Source of the DNA: Glycomyces terrestris | GTDB taxonomy: Bacteria > Actinomycetota > Actinomycetes > Mycobacteriales > Micromonosporaceae | Direction: 5' to 3' | DNA length: 64,000 bases | Assembly (NCBI RefSeq): GCF_003933745.1 | Contig: NZ_RSEB01000002.1 | Coordinates: 744,001 to 808,000, forward strand | Shown: positions 8,849-16,688 of the stretch, in pieces | Position numbering within the stretch: position 1 is the first letter of the stretch | Layout of the letters: the number at the start of each line of letters is the position of its first letter | Notes under the pieces: generated by a model | What the model saw: only the letters and a program-made list of their open reading frames with translations | Told to the model about the DNA's origin: nothing | Databases searched by the model: none | Translations under genes and position numbers: made by a program

Positions 8849-10792
8849 GTGTCATCGATGGGACCCGCCGGCTGGGACGCCATGCGCTCGATGCGGCGCG
8901 CGGACGACCTCAAAGGCGTCACACTCACCCGCGGCGTGAAACGCCGCATCCTGCGCTTCGCGCACCCGTACCGCTGGGACATCGCGGTGTTCATCGCCCT
9001 CGTGACGCTCATCGCGGCCATCGGGGTCGCGACCCCGGTCCTCGCCGGCGACATCGTCAACGAGCTCACCGGCGCGGACGGCACCCAGCGCGGCGTCGTC
9101 GCCATCGCCTCGGTCATCGCCGGGCTCGCCCTCGCCGAGGGCCTGCTCAACCTCGCGATGCGCTGGTACGGCGCGAAACTCGGCGAAGGCATCATCTTCG
9201 ACCTGCGGCGGGCCGTGTTCGACCACGTCCAGTCGATGCCGGTCGCGTTCTTCACCCGCTCGCAGACCGGCGCGCTCGTCTCACGGCTGAACAACGACGT
9301 CATGGGCGCCCAGCGGGCCTTCACGAGCACGCTCTCCGGGCTCGTCTCGAACGGCATCGCCGTCGCGCTCATCATCGGCGTCATGTTCTTCCAGTCCTGG
9401 CAGATCACCCTGCTCTCGCTGGTCCTCGTCCCGGTGTTCCTGGTGCCCGCCAAATGGGTCGGCCGCAAGCTCGCCGAGCTCACCAAGGAGTCCTTCGACC
9501 TGAACGCGGCCATGAACACCCAGATGGCCGAGCGGTTCAACGTCGGCGGCGCGATGCTCGTGAAGCTCTTCGGCCGCCCCGACACCGAGTCCGAGGAGTT
9601 CGCCGGGAAGGCCGACCGCGTGCGCGGCATCGGCATCACCACCGCGATGTACGCGCGCACGTTCATCGTCGCGCTCACGCTCGTCGCCGGGCTCTCCCAG
9701 GCCCTCGCCTACGGCCTCGGCGGCGCGCTCGTCTTCGCCGGGCAGCTGAGCGCCGGCACCGTCGTCACGCTCGCGCTCCTGCTCACCCGCCTGTACGGGC
9801 CGCTGACGGCCCTGTCGAACGTCCGCGTCGACGTCATGAGCGCCCTCGTGAGCTTCCAGCGCGTCTTCGAGGTCCTCGACCTCAAGCCCCTCATCGAGGA
9901 AAAGCCCGACGCCCGCGAGCTGCCGCCCGGCGCGGCCTCGATCGCCTTCCGCGACGTCCGGTTCCGCTACCCGGGCGCCGCCCAGGTGTCCCTCGCGAGC
10001 CTGGAGGACCTGGCCCGGCCCGACCGCTCCGACTCCGGCCGCGACATCCTCCGCGGCGTCTCCTTCGACGTCGCCCCCGGGGAGCTCGTGGCCCTCGTCG
10101 GCCACTCGGGCGCCGGCAAGACCACCACCGCGACCCTGGTCCCGCGCCTGTACGACGTCACCGCCGGCGCGGTCGAGGTCGGCGGCGTCGACGTGCGCGA
10201 CCTCAAGGCCGCCTCCCTGTCCTCGCACATCGGCATGGTCACCCAGGACGCGCACCTGTTCCACGACACCGTCCGCGAGAACCTCGCGTACGCCCGGCCC
10301 GGCGCCACCGACGAGGAGATCTGGGAGGCCCTCGACCGGGCCCAGATCGGCGACACCGTGCGCCGCCTCGAATCCGGGCTCGACACGGTCGTCGGCGAGC
10401 GCGGCTACCGGTTCTCCGGCGGCGAGAAGCAGCGCCTCGCGATCGCGCGCGTCCTGCTCAAGGCCCCGCCGATCGTCATCCTCGACGAGGCCACCGCCCA
10501 CCTCGACTCCGAGTCCGAGGCCGCCGTCCAGCGCGCCCTCGACACCGCGCTGGAGGGCCGCACCTCGCTCGTCATCGCCCACCGCCTCTCGACGGTGCGC
10601 CGGGCCGACCGGATCGTCGTCCTCGAGGACGGCCTCGTCGCCGAGTCCGGCACCCACGACGACCTCGTGGCCCGCGGCGGCATCTACGCCGAGCTGTACC
10701 GCACCCAGTTCGAGGAGCCCGGCAGCGCCGGCAGCGGCGTCGATGGAGGAGTCGAAATCGGACCCGAGGAGCCCGTCCCCACCGCAGCGTGA
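8849..10792 (+). CDS. ABC exporter, fused permease and ATPase
   Basis: This 647-residue half-transporter has an N-terminal six-helix exporter domain (about residues 35-330). The ATPase domain follows, with Walker A GHSGAGKTT near 416, signature FSGGE and Walker B IVILDEATAHLD. It resembles the MsbA/LmrA-type multidrug and lipid exporters and would work as a homodimer in the membrane. An insert between the first strand of the ATPase domain and Walker A (about residues 375-400) is longer than usual. GTG at 8849 follows GGGAGG by 4 bases; ATG at 8858 is the alternative. The gene stands alone, so the substrate is unknown. Confidence 0.88.
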   Translation: MSSMGPAGWDAMRSMRRADDLKGVTLTRGVKRRILRFAHPYRWDIAVFIALVTLIAAIGVATPVLAGDIVNELTGADGTQRGVVAIASVIAGLALAEGLLNLAMRWYGAKLGEGIIFDLRRAVFDHVQSMPVAFFTRSQTGALVSRLNNDVMGAQRAFTSTLSGLVSNGIAVALIIGVMFFQSWQITLLSLVLVPVFLVPAKWVGRKLAELTKESFDLNAAMNTQMAERFNVGGAMLVKLFGRPDTESEEFAGKADRVRGIGITTAMYARTFIVALTLVAGLSQALAYGLGGALVFAGQLSAGTVVTLALLLTRLYGPLTALSNVRVDVMSALVSFQRVFEVLDLKPLIEEKPDARELPPGAASIAFRDVRFRYPGAAQVSLASLEDLARPDRSDSGRDILRGVSFDVAPGELVALVGHSGAGKTTTATLVPRLYDVTAGAVEVGGVDVRDLKAASLSSHIGMVTQDAHLFHDTVRENLAYARPGATDEEIWEALDRAQIGDTVRRLESGLDTVVGERGYRFSGGEKQRLAIARVLLKAPPIVILDEATAHLDSESEAAVQRALDTALEGRTSLVIAHRLSTVRRADRIVVLEDGLVAESGTHDDLVARGGIYAELYRTQFEEPGSAGSGVDGGVEIGPEEPVPTAA

Positions 10793-10899
10793 GTGACATG
10801 GGCCATAGACGCTGTGAGCGAAACCGTGTCCTCCCAGGTCAAGGCCCGTGCAAGGAGGCGCGTGCGATGCTGAGGGGTTCCAAGAAAGCGGGCGTACTG

Positions 10900-10941
10900 T
10901 AGGGTCCAGAGGCCACTTCGGTTCAATATTCGCCGAAGTGG
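10900..10941 (+). promoter_or_regulatory. -10 element and leader hairpin of the cold-shock gene
   Basis: TAGGGT (10900-10905) would start a leader of about 150 bases, typical for cspA-type mRNAs. The leader begins with a perfect 9-bp hairpin, CCACTTCGG (10913-10921) with CCGAAGTGG (10933-10941). The structure may control stability or translation at low temperature; alternatively it ends the exporter transcript. Confidence 0.4.
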
Positions 10942-11064
10942 TGAAGCGCCAGCAATGGCGGCACACCTCAGACCGCCAACGTCGCGCTCCCAGCTAGGTC
11001 TTCAAACCCCCTGGATCGGGTGGGGCGGCGGGTCTGAACATCAACATCGCAAGGAAATGCAGTA

Positions 11065-11268
11065 ATGGCGCAAGGCACCGTTAAATGGTTCAACGCGGAC
11101 AAGGGCTTCGGCTTCATCGCTCCTGACGGCGACGGTCCGGACATCTTCGTCCACTTCACCGCGATCACGGGGAACGGCTACCGCACCCTCGAGGAGAACC
11201 AGCGCGTGGAGTTCCAGATCGAAGCCGGCAAGAAGGGCCCGCAGGCCGCTGACCTGCGCGTCCTGTAA
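11065..11268 (+). CDS. cspA: Cold-shock domain protein
   Basis: The 67-residue product is a complete single cold-shock domain. Both RNA-binding motifs are present: RNP1 as KGFGFI (about residues 13-18) and RNP2 as DIFVHF. These proteins bind single-stranded RNA and DNA and act as RNA chaperones. The start ATG at 11065 follows AAGGA by 9 bases. The gene is monocistronic, with a long structured leader and a strong terminator, the usual arrangement for this family. The assignment is firm; whether it is cold-induced is not shown. Confidence 0.96.
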   Translation: MAQGTVKWFNADKGFGFIAPDGDGPDIFVHFTAITGNGYRTLEENQRVEFQIEAGKKGPQAADLRVL

Positions 11269-11279
11269 GCAACGAGCAC

Positions 11280-11319
11280 GAAGCCGCTGCCCTTCATCCC
11301 GAAGGACAGCGGCTTCTTT
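11280..11319 (+). terminator. Intrinsic terminator of the cold-shock gene
   Basis: Arms GAAGCCGCTG (11280-11289) and CAGCGGCTTC (11307-11316) flank an inner CCTTC/GAAGG stem with a single mismatch between them. TTT follows. It lies between convergent genes. Confidence 0.88.
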
Positions 11320-11341
11320 GGCGCCCGGGACCCGCGGCGCC

Positions 11342-12520
11342 CTACCAGGGGTAGTAGGTGACCAGCTCCTCGGCGTCCGCGGCGAGGTCGGCCGGCAGGT
11401 CGCGCTGGTCGATGACCTCCCCCTCGGGGTCGACGAGGTACTGGGTGGCGGCCTCCCCCTCATGGGACAGGATCAGCATCGACCCGTCGTAGAGGAACAC
11501 CACGTGCCGGTCCTCGCCGCCGACGGGCAGCTCCAGCTCCTCGCCGGTCGCGGTGTCGACGTAGACGTCGCAGTAGCGGCCGGTCGTGTCGCCCGCCTCC
11601 TCGCCGACCTCGTCGAAGCAGGCCTCGCCGCCGTCGGCCGAGATCCCCGCGTCGAGCCAGTCCTCGGTCTCCAGGCTCGCCTCGAGCGCCGGCAGCTCCC
11701 GGTCGACGGTGCCGTCGAGGTTCAGGATGGTGGTGCGGTCCGCCCAGATGCGCTCGCCGTCGGCGAGCCACTCGCCGGCGCAGAACCCGTCGCCCTCCAT
11801 CTCCGCCAGCACCGTGGCCTCACCGGTGACCGGGTCGAGCACGTAGGTCTTGGGCTCCTCGAACGCGACCGGCTCGGTGAACAGGAGCTTGTCCGAGTCC
11901 GGCGACCACGCCATCGGGCAGTGGACCGGCTCGACCGAGAACGCCGCGGCGGAGTCGTAGTCCGTGTCGGCCCCGATCTCGACGTAGGCGGCGCCGCACC
12001 CGTCGGAGCGGTCCACCATGACGGCCCGGTTCCCGTCGGGGGCCATGTGGAGCGCGACGTCGTCGCCGTCGTCGAGGCCCTCGATCTCCCCGGCCTGCGA
12101 GAACCGCCAGGTCGTCACCCCGAACTCGTCGTGCGCGACCCGGTAGTCCAGGTTGAACGGCAGCTCGTCCAGCTCCCGCTCCGTCCCGGACTCGCCCCGC
12201 TCCGGGAGGTCGACCCCGCTGTCCGCCCAGTCCTGCGGGCGGACGCCGCAGCCGAACGCGACCGCCTCGGACTCGTCGACGTCCTCGCTCTCGGTGGTCG
12301 GGTCGGCCGGGGACGGCCCCCGGTCCTCGCCGCGGTCGAGCAGACCGGCCGTGCCGGCGCCGGCGAGCGCGAGCGCGGTGACGACGCCGACCGCGCCGAT
12401 CGCGATGCGCCGCCTGGTGATGGCGCGGGCCCGCCGGTAGGCCCCGGCCGCGAGGTCGCGGCTCGGCGCCGAGCCCTCGTCGGCGATGTCGTGCAGCAGC
12501 GAGCGGATCGACTCAGGCAC
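11342..12520 (-). CDS. Membrane-anchored protein paired with a SigE-family sigma factor
   Basis: The 392-residue protein has a cytoplasmic N-terminus of about 37 residues containing MPESIRSLLHDIADEGSAPS, one membrane segment (about 38-60), and a large acidic extracellular part. That part has WSPDSDKLLF and similar beta-strand repeats suggesting a TolB/WD-like beta-propeller. It overlaps the sigma factor gene by 8 bases, so it is a likely anti-sigma or sensor partner, though no classical zinc-binding anti-sigma motif is seen. Actinobacteria have many such SigE-family sigma/membrane protein pairs whose signals are unknown. Confidence 0.7.
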   Translation of the reverse strand: MPESIRSLLHDIADEGSAPSRDLAAGAYRRARAITRRRIAIGAVGVVTALALAGAGTAGLLDRGEDRGPSPADPTTESEDVDESEAVAFGCGVRPQDWADSGVDLPERGESGTERELDELPFNLDYRVAHDEFGVTTWRFSQAGEIEGLDDGDDVALHMAPDGNRAVMVDRSDGCGAAYVEIGADTDYDSAAAFSVEPVHCPMAWSPDSDKLLFTEPVAFEEPKTYVLDPVTGEATVLAEMEGDGFCAGEWLADGERIWADRTTILNLDGTVDRELPALEASLETEDWLDAGISADGGEACFDEVGEEAGDTTGRYCDVYVDTATGEELELPVGGEDRHVVFLYDGSMLILSHEGEAATQYLVDPEGEVIDQRDLPADLAADAEELVTYYPW

Positions 12521-13097
12521 GGCGCTCTCCCTTCTCGGCGTTGAACTCCCGCTCCCATTGGGCGAGTTGGGCGTCCGGGTCGCCGAGCACCAGCTCGGGG
12601 AAGCGGACGCGGAGCCTGCGCAGCCCGCGCTGGACGCGGGCCCGCAGGGTGGTGATCGGGCAGTCGAGGATCGCCGCGGCGGCGGCCTCGGTCCGGTCCT
12701 CGAAGTAGCGCAGCACGATCGCGGCGCGCTGGGTCGGCGGCAGCGAGAGCAGCGCCGCGTGCACGGCCAGCCGCAGCGCGGTGTCGGGCTCGCGCCCGGC
12801 CCGCTCGGGCACGGCGTCGACCGCGATCTCCGCGACCTTCCTGCGCCGCCAGCGGCTGACGTGCAGGTGGTACATGGTGCGCCGGGTGTACGCCTCCGCG
12901 TTCGCGGTCTGATGGAGGCGCTTCCAGGAGCGCCAGGTCCGCGCCAGGGCGTCCTGCACGAGGTCCTCGGCGAGCCCGCGGTCGCCGGTGAGCAGGAAGG
13001 CCGAGGCGCACAGCGCGCCCGACCTGGCCCTCACGAAGTCCTCGAACTCGCCCTGCCGCGTCTGCGGCGCCCCTGGCGGGGCTGTCGGTCCGCTCAC
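12513..13097 (-). CDS. SigE-family RNA polymerase sigma factor (ECF type)
   Basis: The 194-residue protein has sigma region 2 (about residues 20-85, with LAEDLVQDAL) and region 4 (about 115-165), in which PPTQRAAIVLRYFEDRTEAA leads into the DNA-binding helices. It is a small extracytoplasmic-function sigma factor of the SigE family found in many copies in actinomycetes. The C-terminal extension to 194 residues is slightly longer than usual. The start is GTG at 13097. It is co-transcribed with the membrane protein downstream and is divergent from the first GNAT gene. Its target promoters cannot be read from this window. Confidence 0.9.
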   Translation of the reverse strand: MSGPTAPPGAPQTRQGEFEDFVRARSGALCASAFLLTGDRGLAEDLVQDALARTWRSWKRLHQTANAEAYTRRTMYHLHVSRWRRRKVAEIAVDAVPERAGREPDTALRLAVHAALLSLPPTQRAAIVLRYFEDRTEAAAAAILDCPITTLRARVQRGLRRLRVRFPELVLGDPDAQLAQWEREFNAEKGERRA

Positions 13098-13220
13098 GAT
13101 CGGTTCCGTTCTGTGGAAAGGGTTATGGGTGGATACCTAGCAAGACGGAAAACCGCGAGCCGCTGCGCATCCTACGAACGGCCGTCCATCCTCGTCCGAA
13201 CGGCCCATACGGAAACCGGA

Positions 13221-13250
13221 TTGAGCCCGTCGCGCCCCGCACTGCACACT
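13221..13250 (+). promoter_or_regulatory. Leaderless promoter of the first GNAT gene
   Basis: TTGAGC (13221-13226) and CACACT (13245-13250) are 18 bases apart. Six bases separate CACACT from the GTG at 13257, so the mRNA should start at or next to the start codon. Confidence 0.6.
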
Positions 13251-13256
13251 GGGGCG

Positions 13257-14282
13257 GTGAAAATCATCGAGTTCAACGCGGCCGACCCCGATCTGATCGA
13301 CCAGGCGTACGCCGTCCTCACCGCGGCGCACCGGGCCGACACCCCCGAGAACCCCACCTACACCGAGCGGTTCTTCCGGACCCTGTTCACCCACCCCATG
13401 CCCGGCCGCGAACGCCACTTCTTCGCCGCCGTCGGCGACGACGGCCGGCCCGCCGCCTTCGCCCGCCTCGGCTTCTTCACCGACCAGAACCTCGAACTCA
13501 GCCGCCTCGAGGCGTACGTCCACCCCGACCACCGCACCGGCACCGTCGAAGCCGACCTCTTCGACCACGTCGAGGCCTACTCCCGCGACCACGGCCGCAC
13601 CACGATCGTCTCCTCCGCGCCCGTCCGCTGGGAGGCCGGGCCCGAGCGCGACGGCGCCCGCGCCGCCCTCCTCGAAGCACGCGGCTACACGCTCGCGCTC
13701 ACCACCGTCAACCGCCGCAGCCCGATCGACCCGCTCGGCCCCGACGAGGAGCAGCGCCGCTACGACGAGGCCCTCGCGAAGGCCGGCGACGCCTACGAGG
13801 TCCGCCAGTGGATCGGCCCGGTCCCCGACGACCTCCTGGACACCATGTGCCGCATGGAGACCATGATCGTCAGCGAGATCCCCCTCGGCGACCTCGAATT
13901 CGAGGTCGAGGTCATCACCCCCGAGAAGGTGCGCGCCGCCGAGGCCGTGAACGCCGCGGAGGGCCGCGTCAAGTACGCCTCCGTCGCCGTCGACAAGGCC
14001 ACCGGCGAGGTCGTCGCCTGGACCGAGGTCGGCGTAGACGACGGCGACGACCGCAACGGCCACCAGGGCATCACCATCGTCGACCCGGCCCACCGCGGCC
14101 ACCGCCTCGGCCTGCTCCTCAAGCTCGCGAACCTGCGCCTCATCCGCGAGCACGCCCCCGCCCTCGAGCACATCTGGACCGACAACGCCGACGTCAACGC
14201 CCCCATGATCGCCATCAACGAGCTCATGGGCTACCAGACCGTCGACGCCAACGCCGAATACCAGCTCAAGCCCCAGTCCTGA
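13257..14282 (+). CDS. Tandem GNAT acetyltransferase, copy 1
   Basis: The 341-residue protein has two GNAT folds (about residues 1-150 and 165-341). The C-terminal domain keeps the acetyl-CoA loop as AHRGHRLGLLLK and the closing signature [14 protein letters not shown]. The N-terminal domain has HPDHRTGTVEADL where an intact R-x-x-G-x-G/A loop is expected, so it probably does not bind acetyl-CoA. It is the first of three tandem paralogues of 338-344 residues. There is no ribosome binding site before the GTG; a CACACT element 6 bases ahead indicates a leaderless mRNA. The substrate is unknown. The two-domain build recalls MshD, but conserved MshD residues are not evident. Confidence 0.82.
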   Translation: MKIIEFNAADPDLIDQAYAVLTAAHRADTPENPTYTERFFRTLFTHPMPGRERHFFAAVGDDGRPAAFARLGFFTDQNLELSRLEAYVHPDHRTGTVEADLFDHVEAYSRDHGRTTIVSSAPVRWEAGPERDGARAALLEARGYTLALTTVNRRSPIDPLGPDEEQRRYDEALAKAGDAYEVRQWIGPVPDDLLDTMCRMETMIVSEIPLGDLEFEVEVITPEKVRAAEAVNAAEGRVKYASVAVDKATGEVVAWTEVGVDDGDDRNGHQGITIVDPAHRGHRLGLLLKLANLRLIREHAPALEHIWTDNADVNAPMIAINELMGYQTVDANAEYQLKPQS

Positions 14283-14292
14283 CGCCGCATCC

Positions 14293-14323
14293 GGCGCCCC
14301 CGGCCCGCCACCCCGGGGGCGCC
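14293..14323 (+). terminator. Hairpin between GNAT copies 1 and 2
   Basis: An 11-bp perfect stem, GGCGCCCCCGG (14293-14303) with CCGGGGGCGCC (14313-14323), and a 9-base loop begin 10 bases after the first GNAT stop. It suggests that the copies are transcribed separately. Confidence 0.7.
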
Positions 14324-14353
14324 GCCCGGACCCCGGCGATGGACGATCCCCGC

Positions 14354-14359
14354 CATACT
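14354..14359 (+). promoter_or_regulatory. -10 element of GNAT copy 2 (leaderless)
   Basis: CATACT stands 6 bases before the ATG at 14366, and no ribosome binding site is present. The same CATACT-N6-start arrangement occurs at 51874 and 53296. Confidence 0.55.
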
Positions 14360-14365
14360 CGGCAC

Positions 14366-15382
14366 ATGGAGATCACCCCGCTGCACCCCGACGACCACGA
14401 CGCCGTCGGCGACGTCTTCGCCCTCATGCACGCCGTGCGCGCCGCCGACGCCCCCGAAGGCCCCGCCCCCGTCGAGCAGTCCTTCCGCGCCGGCCTGCGC
14501 CAGAAGCGGCCCGGACTCGACGTCACCCACTACGCCGCCACCGACGGCGGCGCCGTCGTCGGCTACCTCGGCATCGGCCTCCTCGTCGGCGACAACCCCC
14601 ACCTCGCCATGGCCGAGCTCATGGTCCACCCCGGACACCGCCGCCGCGGCCACGGCGCCGCCCTCCTCGACTGCTACGTCGACCACGCCTCCGCGCACGG
14701 CCGCACCGACCTCACCGCCGGCACCCTCACCGCCTGGGGCGACGGCCCCCGCCGCCCCACCGCCGGCGTCGCCTTCCTCGAACGCAACGGCTTCACCCTC
14801 GCCCTCGTCAACGTCCGCCGCCGCTCCCGCACCGACGCGCTCACCCCCGAAACCGAACGGCGCCTGTGGGACCGCGCCCGCGCCGCCTCCGCCGACTACG
14901 ACGTGCGCACCTGGACCGGCCCCGCCCCGGACGACCTCATCGAGTCCATCTGCCGCCTCGACGCCCTCAGCCGCACCGAGGTCCCCACCGGCGACATCGC
15001 CCTCGAAGCCGATGCGGTCGACGTCGAGCGCGCCCGCGCCAAGGAGGCCGCCACCGCCGCCGTCCACCAGGTCCCCGTCAAGGCCGCCGCCGTCCACCGC
15101 GCCACCGGCGAGGTCGCCGCCCTCACCGACGTCCACGCCTACGAGGACCCCGCCGCGACCCACGCCACCCAGGGCATCACCATCGCCGACCCCGCCCACC
15201 GCGGCCACCGCCTCGGCATGCTCGTCAAACTCGCCAACCTCCGCCAGCTCCGCCAGCGCTTCCCCCGCGTCGAGGAGGTCTGGACCGAGAACGCCGACGT
15301 CAACGACCACATGGTCGCCATCAACACCGAACTCGGCTACGAGGCCGTCGACGCGCTCAGCGTGTACCAGCGCCGCCTCTGA
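14366..15382 (+). CDS. Tandem GNAT acetyltransferase, copy 2
   Basis: This 338-residue paralogue keeps acetyl-CoA loops in both domains: HRRRGHGAALL in the N-terminal half and HRGHRLGMLVK in the C-terminal half. It shares the closing TENADVNDHMVAIN signature with its neighbours. Unlike copy 1, the N-terminal loop is canonical. A hairpin before it and its own CATACT element suggest independent expression. The substrate is unknown. The three copies arose by tandem duplication and have diverged most in the first 60 residues, which may set substrate choice. Confidence 0.84.
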   Translation: MEITPLHPDDHDAVGDVFALMHAVRAADAPEGPAPVEQSFRAGLRQKRPGLDVTHYAATDGGAVVGYLGIGLLVGDNPHLAMAELMVHPGHRRRGHGAALLDCYVDHASAHGRTDLTAGTLTAWGDGPRRPTAGVAFLERNGFTLALVNVRRRSRTDALTPETERRLWDRARAASADYDVRTWTGPAPDDLIESICRLDALSRTEVPTGDIALEADAVDVERARAKEAATAAVHQVPVKAAAVHRATGEVAALTDVHAYEDPAATHATQGITIADPAHRGHRLGMLVKLANLRQLRQRFPRVEEVWTENADVNDHMVAINTELGYEAVDALSVYQRRL

Positions 15383-15406
15383 CCCCGCCGCGAAACCGAA
15401 ATTCGC

Positions 15407-15436
15407 TTGCCGCGGGCGCCCGCGCCTGTCCAGACT
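15407..15436 (+). promoter_or_regulatory. Leaderless promoter of GNAT copy 3
   Basis: TTGCCG (15407-15412) and CAGACT (15431-15436) are 18 bases apart, and CAGACT is 6 bases before the ATG at 15443. No ribosome binding site is seen. Confidence 0.5.
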
Positions 15437-15442
15437 GGGCGC

Positions 15443-16477
15443 ATGAGCAACCTCAAGATCACCGAACTCGACCCCGCTGACGGCGACCTCGTCTCCGGCG
15501 CGTTCGAGGTGCTCCGCGCCGCACACGCCGCGGACGCCCCCGAGGCGCCCGCGCCCCACAAGGGGAAGTTCCAGCTGGGCCTGATCCACCCCCAGCCCGA
15601 CGAGGACCAGACCCTGTTCCTCGCCGAGCGCGACGGCACCGTCGTCGGCGTCGCCGACGTCGGCATGCCCAACCGCGAGAACCTGCACTTCGGCTGGGCC
15701 TCGATCACCGTCCACCCCGACCACCGCCGCCAGGGCGTCGGCACCGCGCTCATGGAGCGCTTCATCGAGCACGCCCGCGCCCAGGGCCGCACCACCCTCA
15801 CCGTCGACACCCGCATCACCTGGGAAGACGGCGTCGAGCGGTCCGAGGCCGGGAAGCGGTTCGCCGAGAAGCACGGCTTCAAGGCCGCCCTCACCTGGAT
15901 CAACCGCCGCTGCGCCGTCGACGCCCTCGACCCCGACACCGAGCAGGAGCTCCTGGAGAAGGCCCAGGCCGCCGCCGGCGACGCCTACGAGATCATCTCC
16001 TGGGTCGGCCGCACCCCCGAGCACCTCGTCGACACCATGGCCCGCATCGACTCCACGATCCTCGCCGAGGTCCCCCTCGGCGAACTCGAACTCGAACCCG
16101 AGACCATCGACGCGGAGCTCAAGAACGCCAAGGCCGACCGCAACGAGGCCATGGGCGTCATCCCCGTCCAGACGATCGCCGTCGACAAGGCCACCGGCGA
16201 GGCCGTCGCCAACACCGCGGTCTTCGCCTACGACGACCCCGAGTACACCGACGCCTTCCAGGGCATCACCATCGTCAACCCCGAGCACCGCGGCCACCGC
16301 CTCGGCACGCTCCTGAAGATCCTCAACCTCCGCCTCGTGCGGGAGAACTTCCCCGCCGTGAAGACCATCTGGACCGACAACGCCGACGTCAACGCCCCGA
16401 TGATCGGCATCAACGTCGTCCTCGGCTACGAGATCCTCGACGCCGGCGCCGAGTTCCAGCGCAAGTTCGACGCCTAG
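15443..16477 (+). CDS. Tandem GNAT acetyltransferase, copy 3
   Basis: The 344-residue protein is the third double-GNAT paralogue. Both acetyl-CoA loops look intact ([11 protein letters not shown] in the N-terminal half, [11 protein letters not shown] in the C-terminal half), and the [14 protein letters not shown] signature is present. It is closest to copies 1 and 2 over the C-terminal domain. It is followed by a hairpin with a T-rich tail, which ends this cluster. The activity is an acyl transfer from acetyl-CoA to an amine or similar group; the acceptor is unknown. Confidence 0.85.
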   Translation: MSNLKITELDPADGDLVSGAFEVLRAAHAADAPEAPAPHKGKFQLGLIHPQPDEDQTLFLAERDGTVVGVADVGMPNRENLHFGWASITVHPDHRRQGVGTALMERFIEHARAQGRTTLTVDTRITWEDGVERSEAGKRFAEKHGFKAALTWINRRCAVDALDPDTEQELLEKAQAAAGDAYEIISWVGRTPEHLVDTMARIDSTILAEVPLGELELEPETIDAELKNAKADRNEAMGVIPVQTIAVDKATGEAVANTAVFAYDDPEYTDAFQGITIVNPEHRGHRLGTLLKILNLRLVRENFPAVKTIWTDNADVNAPMIGINVVLGYEILDAGAEFQRKFDA

Positions 16478-16510
16478 CGCCGAACCCCGAAAGGGTGTCT
16501 CCAGGCACAA

Positions 16511-16548
16511 GCCGGCCGTGAGAGTGGCGATCGCCGCTCACGGTCGGC
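16511..16548 (+). terminator. Terminator after GNAT copy 3
   Basis: GCCGGCCGTGAG (16511-16522) pairs with CTCACGGTCGGC (16537-16548) with one mismatch, and GGCGATCGCC inside can extend the stem. The T-rich TATTGTTCTTAG follows. The same T-rich stretch might hold the -10 (TATTGT) of the helicase gene. Confidence 0.7.
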
Positions 16549-16688
16549 TATTGTTCTTAGCTGGCCCTAGTTCTTCATTGCAGAGGCCCGATCAGGCGCG
16601 TCCCGCCCCATCACCGTCGGCTCATGGTGAAACCGATATTCCGCGGAACGTGCGTCACTTACGAAGTCGTTCTCGCGGAAGGCGAACC

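Noticed and set aside
10867..10902. Short ORF near 10867 before the cold-shock gene
   Set aside because: It has no ribosome binding site and no recognisable sequence, and it ends at the probable promoter.
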